From Saprospiraceae bacterium (GTDB lineage Bacteria > Bacteroidota > Bacteroidia > Chitinophagales > Saprospiraceae), in the NCBI GenBank assembly GCA_028282725.1, contig JANQHF010000137.1, positions 1 through 60,859 of the forward strand: a stretch of 60,859 nucleotides of DNA, written 5' to 3'. The notes under the pieces were generated by a model that made no database searches, was not told the origin of the DNA, and worked only from the letters and a program-made list of their open reading frames with translations. How positions within the stretch are numbered: position 1 is the stretch's first letter; each line of letters begins with the position of its first letter. The position numbers and the translations under genes were made by a program. Shown in pieces: positions 56,832 through 60,859 of this stretch.

Positions 56832-58964
56832 CTAAACTTTTACCTCACCCCTGCTTTTACTGATTATTTCTTCCGCCAGTCCTTTAGGAACCGGTGCATA
56901 ATGAGAGAATTCCATCGTGCTCGAAGCCCTTCCGGACGTAATCGTCCTCAATTGAGTCACGTAACCGAACATTTCGCTCAGCGGGACATCGGCTGTTACG
57001 GATACAGCACCTCCCTTGGGTTCCTGTCCTTTCGGAAGTCCTCTTCTTCTGTTCAAATCTCCGATCACTGCACCCACAAATTCCTCGGGAGTGATGACCT
57101 CCAATTTCATAATAGGCTCAAGCAATACTGGATTTGCCCGGCCAGCAGCTGCCTTGAAACCTTCCTTGGCACATAATTCAAACGCAATGGGCTTGGAATC
57201 CACGGGGTGCGTCTGACCGTCATACACCTTCACTTTCATGCTGTCAATGGCATATCCGGCAAGGACTCCGTTGCTCATCATTGCTGTAAATCCCTTGATC
57301 ACCGATGGCATCAATTCCCTCGGAATCGATCCTCCGTGTATAGCATTTTCAAACTGCAGCTTATCCTTGCCACTCTTAAAACCTTCACTTTCCAGGAACT
57401 CTTCATCGGCAGGGCCTACTTCAAAACTCATTTGCGCAAACAAGCCGGATCCCCCGGACTGCTTTTTCAATCTTTCCGTGTGGTCAACGGTGGAGGTCAA
57501 AGCTTCCTTGTAGCTCACCTGGGGTTGTCCCTGGTTACATTCCACCTTGAATTCCCTTCTCAACCGGTCAACGATAATTTCAAGGTGCAATTCACCCATA
57601 CCACTAATCACTGTCTGGTTAGTCTCTTCATCGAATCTTACTCTGAACGTCGGATCTTCTTCCGCGAGTTTGGCCAGTGCAAGACCCAATTTGTCGATGT
57701 CTTTCTGCGACTTAGGTTCCACGGCGATTCCGATTACCGGATCGGGGAATACCATTGATTCAAATTGCAGCGGAAATCCTTCCCGTGAAAGAGTATCTCC
57801 AGTGCGCAAATCCTTAAATCCTACGCCTGCTGCTATATCTCCAGCCTCCACCCTGTCTATCGGGTTTTGCTTGTTAGAATGCATCTGGAACAATCGGGAG
57901 ATTCGCTCTTTTTTGCCTGTCCTGTTATTCAAGATGTAAGAACCTGCGTTCAAAGCACCTGAATAGACGCGGAAAAATGCCAGTCGCCCAACGTAGGGAT
58001 CTGTAGCGATCTTAAAAGCAAGTGCCGAAAACGGTTCTTCCGCATCCGGTTTGAGCGTTACTTCTTTTTCATTATTCGGATTCGTACCGGTAACCGCCCC
58101 TACGTCAAGAGGTGAGGGCAGGTATGCACAGGATGCATCCAGCACAGCCTGAACTCCTTTATTTTTAAAAGCAGATCCGCACATCATCGGTACAAAAGCG
58201 AGATCAAGCACGGCCGCTCTTACTGCCGCCCTGATTTCATCTACCGAAATGGAATCCGGATCATCAAAATACTTTTCAAGAATATTCTCATCGTATTCAG
58301 CTACACATTCCAAAAGTTTTTCTCTCCACTCAGCAACGATATCCTTCAAATCTTCGGGGATATCAATTACTTCATAGGTCATTCCCATGTCTTCTTCATT
58401 CCATACGATGGCTTCATTTGTGATCAGATCAACCACTCCTTTGAATCTTTCTTCAGATCCTATGGGTACCTGTAACGGGATGGCCTTTGAACCCAATTTT
58501 TCCTGGACATCATTGACGACATTGAAAAAATCCGCACCGGACCGATCCATTTTATTGACAAAGCCTATCCTTGGAACGCGATAATTATCTGCCAACCTCC
58601 AGTTGGTTTCAGACTGAGGTTCGACACCACTAACGGCACAAAACAAGAATACAAGTCCGTCGAGAACCCGCAGTGACCGATTTACCTCAACGGTAAAATC
58701 CACGTGACCCGGAGTATCGATTATGTTCAGGCTATACTCCTGCCCCTTCCACTTCCACGAAGTTTTCGTAGCTGCAGAAGTAATGGTAATCCCTCGCTCC
58801 TGTTCCTGCTCCATCCAATCCATGGTGGCGGCTCCATCATGAACTTCGCCAATTTTGTGACTTAGCCCGGTGTAGTAAAGAACTCGCTCGGTGGTCGTTG
58901 TCTTTCCAGCATCAATATGTGCTGCAATACCAATGTTTCTGGTATAAGTTAAATCCTTTGCCAT
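56832..58964 (-). CDS. fusA: Elongation factor G
   Basis: A 710-residue translocation GTPase. G motifs: [20 protein letters not shown] (G1), [10 protein letters not shown] (G2), [14 protein letters not shown] (G3), [12 protein letters not shown] (G4). Domain IV, which mimics the tRNA anticodon, is intact. The length fits canonical EF-G. It is cotranscribed behind rpsL and rpsG, as in the str operon. Confidence 0.98.
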   Translation of the reverse strand: MAKDLTYTRNIGIAAHIDAGKTTTTERVLYYTGLSHKIGEVHDGAATMDWMEQEQERGITITSAATKTSWKWKGQEYSLNIIDTPGHVDFTVEVNRSLRVLDGLVFLFCAVSGVEPQSETNWRLADNYRVPRIGFVNKMDRSGADFFNVVNDVQEKLGSKAIPLQVPIGSEERFKGVVDLITNEAIVWNEEDMGMTYEVIDIPEDLKDIVAEWREKLLECVAEYDENILEKYFDDPDSISVDEIRAAVRAAVLDLAFVPMMCGSAFKNKGVQAVLDASCAYLPSPLDVGAVTGTNPNNEKEVTLKPDAEEPFSALAFKIATDPYVGRLAFFRVYSGALNAGSYILNNRTGKKERISRLFQMHSNKQNPIDRVEAGDIAAGVGFKDLRTGDTLSREGFPLQFESMVFPDPVIGIAVEPKSQKDIDKLGLALAKLAEEDPTFRVRFDEETNQTVISGMGELHLEIIVDRLRREFKVECNQGQPQVSYKEALTSTVDHTERLKKQSGGSGLFAQMSFEVGPADEEFLESEGFKSGKDKLQFENAIHGGSIPRELMPSVIKGFTAMMSNGVLAGYAIDSMKVKVYDGQTHPVDSKPIAFELCAKEGFKAAAGRANPVLLEPIMKLEVITPEEFVGAVIGDLNRRRGLPKGQEPKGGAVSVTADVPLSEMFGYVTQLRTITSGRASSTMEFSHYAPVPKGLAEEIISKSRGEVKV

Positions 58965-58997
58965 ACTATAAAAATCAGAAATTGACTGATGAAAAAA

Positions 58998-59465
58998 TTA
59001 CACTCTGAAATGTGCAAATGCCTTATTGGCCTCTGCCATTCTGTGTGTGTCTTCTTTTTTCTTGACCGCAGCTCCTTCTCCTTTACTGGCCGCAATAATT
59101 TCGGCGGCGAGCTTTTCTGCCATTCCCTTACCGCTTCTTAGTCGAGCATATTTGATCAACCACTTCATCCCAACAGATGTCCTTCTCTTGGGTCTGATCT
59201 CAATTGGAATCTGAAATGTGGCTCCTCCGATCCGTTTGCTTCGAACCTCTACTTGAGGATAGACATTATTCAACGCCTTTTGCCAGGTCTCGTGAGGATT
59301 CTCACCAGTTTTTTCCTGGATGATATCCAAGGCATCATAAAATAGTTGATACGCAAGCCCTTTTTTACCTCTCCACATCAGGTTGTTCACAAATTGTGTA
59401 ACTACAGGATCTCCGAATTTTGGATCCGGATTGATTACCCTCTGTTTTGGTTTTCTCTTTCTCAT
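58998..59465 (-). CDS. rpsG: 30S ribosomal protein S7
   Basis: 155 residues: [60 protein letters not shown] and [13 protein letters not shown] at the end. It organises the 3' domain of 16S rRNA near the exit channel. It lies 18 bases after rpsL. Confidence 0.98.
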   Translation of the reverse strand: MRKRKPKQRVINPDPKFGDPVVTQFVNNLMWRGKKGLAYQLFYDALDIIQEKTGENPHETWQKALNNVYPQVEVRSKRIGGATFQIPIEIRPKRRTSVGMKWLIKYARLRSGKGMAEKLAAEIIAASKGEGAAVKKKEDTHRMAEANKAFAHFRV

Positions 59466-59483
59466 TTTATTAAATCAACTATT

Positions 59484-59855
59484 TTATTTTGGTCGTTTGG
59501 CTCCGTATTTAGATCTGGACTGGAGTCTGTCAGATACTCCGGCAGTATCCAATGCGCCCCTCACGATCGTATATCTCACGCCTGGCAAATCCTTTACCCG
59601 GCCTCCCCGGATCAGTACGATGCTGTGCTCCTGGAGATTGTGTCCTTCTCCCGGGATATATGCAATGACCTCAATGCCATTGGACATTCTGACTTTTGCA
59701 ACCTTGCGCAAGGCGGAATTAGGTTTTTTGGGTGTCGTAGTATACACACGGGTGCATACTCCACGTTTCTGTGGACACGAATCCAGAGCCCTTGATTTGC
59801 TCTTGGAAATTATCTTTTTTCTTCCTTTGCGTACCAGCTGATTTATTGTCGGCAT
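59484..59855 (-). CDS. rpsL: 30S ribosomal protein S12
   Basis: 123 residues. The decoding-centre loops [18 protein letters not shown] and [16 protein letters not shown] are wild type, with no streptomycin-resistance substitution at the Lys positions. The Asp that RimO methylthiolates in E. coli (VKDLPG) is present. It is the first gene of the str segment, preceded by a strong promoter. Confidence 0.98.
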   Translation of the reverse strand: MPTINQLVRKGRKKIISKSKSRALDSCPQKRGVCTRVYTTTPKKPNSALRKVAKVRMSNGIEVIAYIPGEGHNLQEHSIVLIRGGRVKDLPGVRYTIVRGALDTAGVSDRLQSRSKYGAKRPK

Positions 59856-59890
59856 ACTATCAATTATATAGGGCTTTTCAAAAGCGAGTG

Positions 59891-59920
59891 CAAAGGTAAG
59901 ACTATTTTATTTTCAAACAA
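59891..59920 (-). promoter_or_regulatory. Promoter of the rpsL-rpsG-fusA segment (TTG-19-TACCTTTG)
   Basis: On the minus strand TTG (59918-59920) and TACCTTTG (59891-59898) are separated by 19 bases, a good match to the Bacteroidota consensus. They lie in the 85-base gap between the acyl-CoA dehydrogenase and rpsL, and would leave a leader of about 30 bases before the rpsL ATG. Confidence 0.8.
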
Positions 59921-59940
59921 GAGGTATTTGAAAATTCATA

Positions 59941-60859
59941 TTAAAGTATTTCCTGGAGCTTCATGGCCACGGACATGTCTCCATCGATTTTCACTTTTCC
60001 GGACATCACAGCACCCATCGGGTTCAATTCTCCTGAGATCAAACGCTGCAGATCACCAAGAGATAAAGACACGGTGCAATCCGCCTGGCCATCTTGTTCG
60101 CTGACTACATTCCCCTCACCGCTCCCATCGATAAATATGGCTTGATCTCCAAGGTCAAATTTCAGGGTATGACCGATGGATTGAATGGAAGAGCTATGTT
60201 TCCTGATCGTATCAAATACCTGGCTATACTGATTTCCTTCAGGTACTCCCGGGCTATGGACAGCAACGGATGACCTTTCGACGATAGAACCGGGCGCGGC
60301 CTCGTAATTGACATCATCGATGATCATCTTGGCCAGGATCTCCCGCATGATTTCGGAAGAGCCGCCTCCAATCGTTCCAACGCGAACGTCACGATACATC
60401 CGGGCCATTGGATATTCTTCCATAAATCCATATCCACCATAAAACTGAAGGCATTGAGTGGCTACTTTTTCGGCCAATTCTGTGGCCAGGAGTTTTGCCA
60501 TGGAGCATAATTTGACATCGTAAATGCCATCGGCATACATTCGGCAGCAGTGGTAGCTGAACGCCTTTAAGGCCTCAACCTCAGAAGCCAATTGGGCGAT
60601 GCGATGTCTCAACACCTGGAATTTATTGATCGAGCGGCCAAAAGCTTTACGCTCAGACATGTATTGTAAGGATAATTGAATTGCAGTCTCCATACCAACC
60701 ACCGCAGCAGGAACCGCACAGAGCCTTTCCAACTGGAGCCCGTTCATCAAATAGTAAAAACCCCGGCCCTCTTCTCCGATCAAATTTTCGACAGGGACCC
60801 GGACATTGTCAAAATTCAATTCAGCCGTGTCCGAACTATGCCATCCCAGTTTTTTCAAT
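59941..60859 (-). CDS. Acyl-CoA dehydrogenase fused to SCP2 sterol-carrier domain (5' truncated)
   Basis: The frame runs off the window end, so the N-terminal FAD/substrate part is missing. The visible dehydrogenase region includes VRVPVENLIGEEGRGFYYLM, ERKAFGRSINKFQVLRHRIA, the FAD/subunit region CLQFYGGYGFMEEYPMARMY and the final RDVRVGTIGGGSSEIMREIL. After a ~25-residue linker (from ~205 of the visible part), a ~95-residue SCP2-like domain follows: LKFDLGDQAIFIDGSGEG, DCTVSLSLGDLQRLISGELN and AVMSGKVKIDGDMSVAMKLQ. SCP2 domains bind fatty acyl or sterol lipids, so the fusion may present long-chain or sterol-type acyl-CoA to the active site (inference). Confidence 0.88.
   Translation of the reverse strand, partial: LKKLGWHSSDTAELNFDNVRVPVENLIGEEGRGFYYLMNGLQLERLCAVPAAVVGMETAIQLSLQYMSERKAFGRSINKFQVLRHRIAQLASEVEALKAFSYHCCRMYADGIYDVKLCSMAKLLATELAEKVATQCLQFYGGYGFMEEYPMARMYRDVRVGTIGGGSSEIMREILAKMIIDDVNYEAAPGSIVERSSVAVHSPGVPEGNQYSQVFDTIRKHSSSIQSIGHTLKFDLGDQAIFIDGSGEGNVVSEQDGQADCTVSLSLGDLQRLISGELNPMGAVMSGKVKIDGDMSVAMKLQEIL

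Overview
The window looks like chromosomal DNA from a member of the Bacteroidota, most plausibly a Saprospiria-like marine or sludge organism (inference). The support is: a vanadium haloperoxidase ending in a type IX secretion sorting domain, promoters of the Bacteroidota type (TAnnTTTG at -7 with TTG about 20 bases upstream), a str-S10-spc-alpha ribosomal supercluster with no tuf gene, a cysteine-poor L36, and giant Cys-containing DUF7933/PKD-like secreted proteins. No tRNA, rRNA, CRISPR array or intact insertion sequence was seen.

Region 1 (1-9.5 kb): the 3' end of a tail-fibre-like surface protein with a C-terminal S74 chaperone domain, a cytoplasmic molybdopterin oxidoreductase, a decayed AraC-type regulator with two in-frame stops, an unusual LuxR-type HTH fused through a membrane segment to a tail-fibre-like exterior, then a universal stress protein and FtsH. 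Region 2 (9.5-17.8 kb): an amino-acid dehydrogenase, a 43-bp tandem repeat array, a MAM-domain protein with an IPTL-CTERM tail, and a protein of about 1930 residues with nine DUF7933-like and four near-identical PKD-like repeats.

Region 3 (17.8-26.2 kb) is the most interesting. It is a tightly packed minus-strand operon: ethanolamine-type permease, glutamine-synthetase-like ligase, short-chain dehydrogenase, aldehyde dehydrogenase, class I glutamine amidotransferase, L-serine dehydratase and a frameshifted MFS transporter. Read together, these suggest uptake of an amino alcohol, gamma-glutamylation, two-step oxidation and release of glutamate plus an amino acid: a candidate ethanolamine-to-glycine route independent of EutBC (inference).

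Region 4 (26.4-38.4 kb): an alpha/beta hydrolase; a two-subunit CoA transferase whose genes are separated by a four-helix-bundle (S23/IVP family) gene and a 7-bp repeat tract; a YeiH-like transporter with a small membrane partner; a macrodomain protein; a secreted M20 amidohydrolase; a BadF-type kinase overlapping phosphofructokinase; the haloperoxidase; and a HAD phosphatase.

Region 5 (37.7-60.9 kb, all minus strand): the carA-eno-ftsB-sucD-HAD operon, separated by a clear terminator from about 17 kb of translation genes (rpsL-rpsG-fusA, then rpsJ to rplQ, with secY, map, infA and rpoA). Good promoters lie upstream of rpsL and rpsJ. The window ends inside an acyl-CoA dehydrogenase fused to an SCP2 domain.
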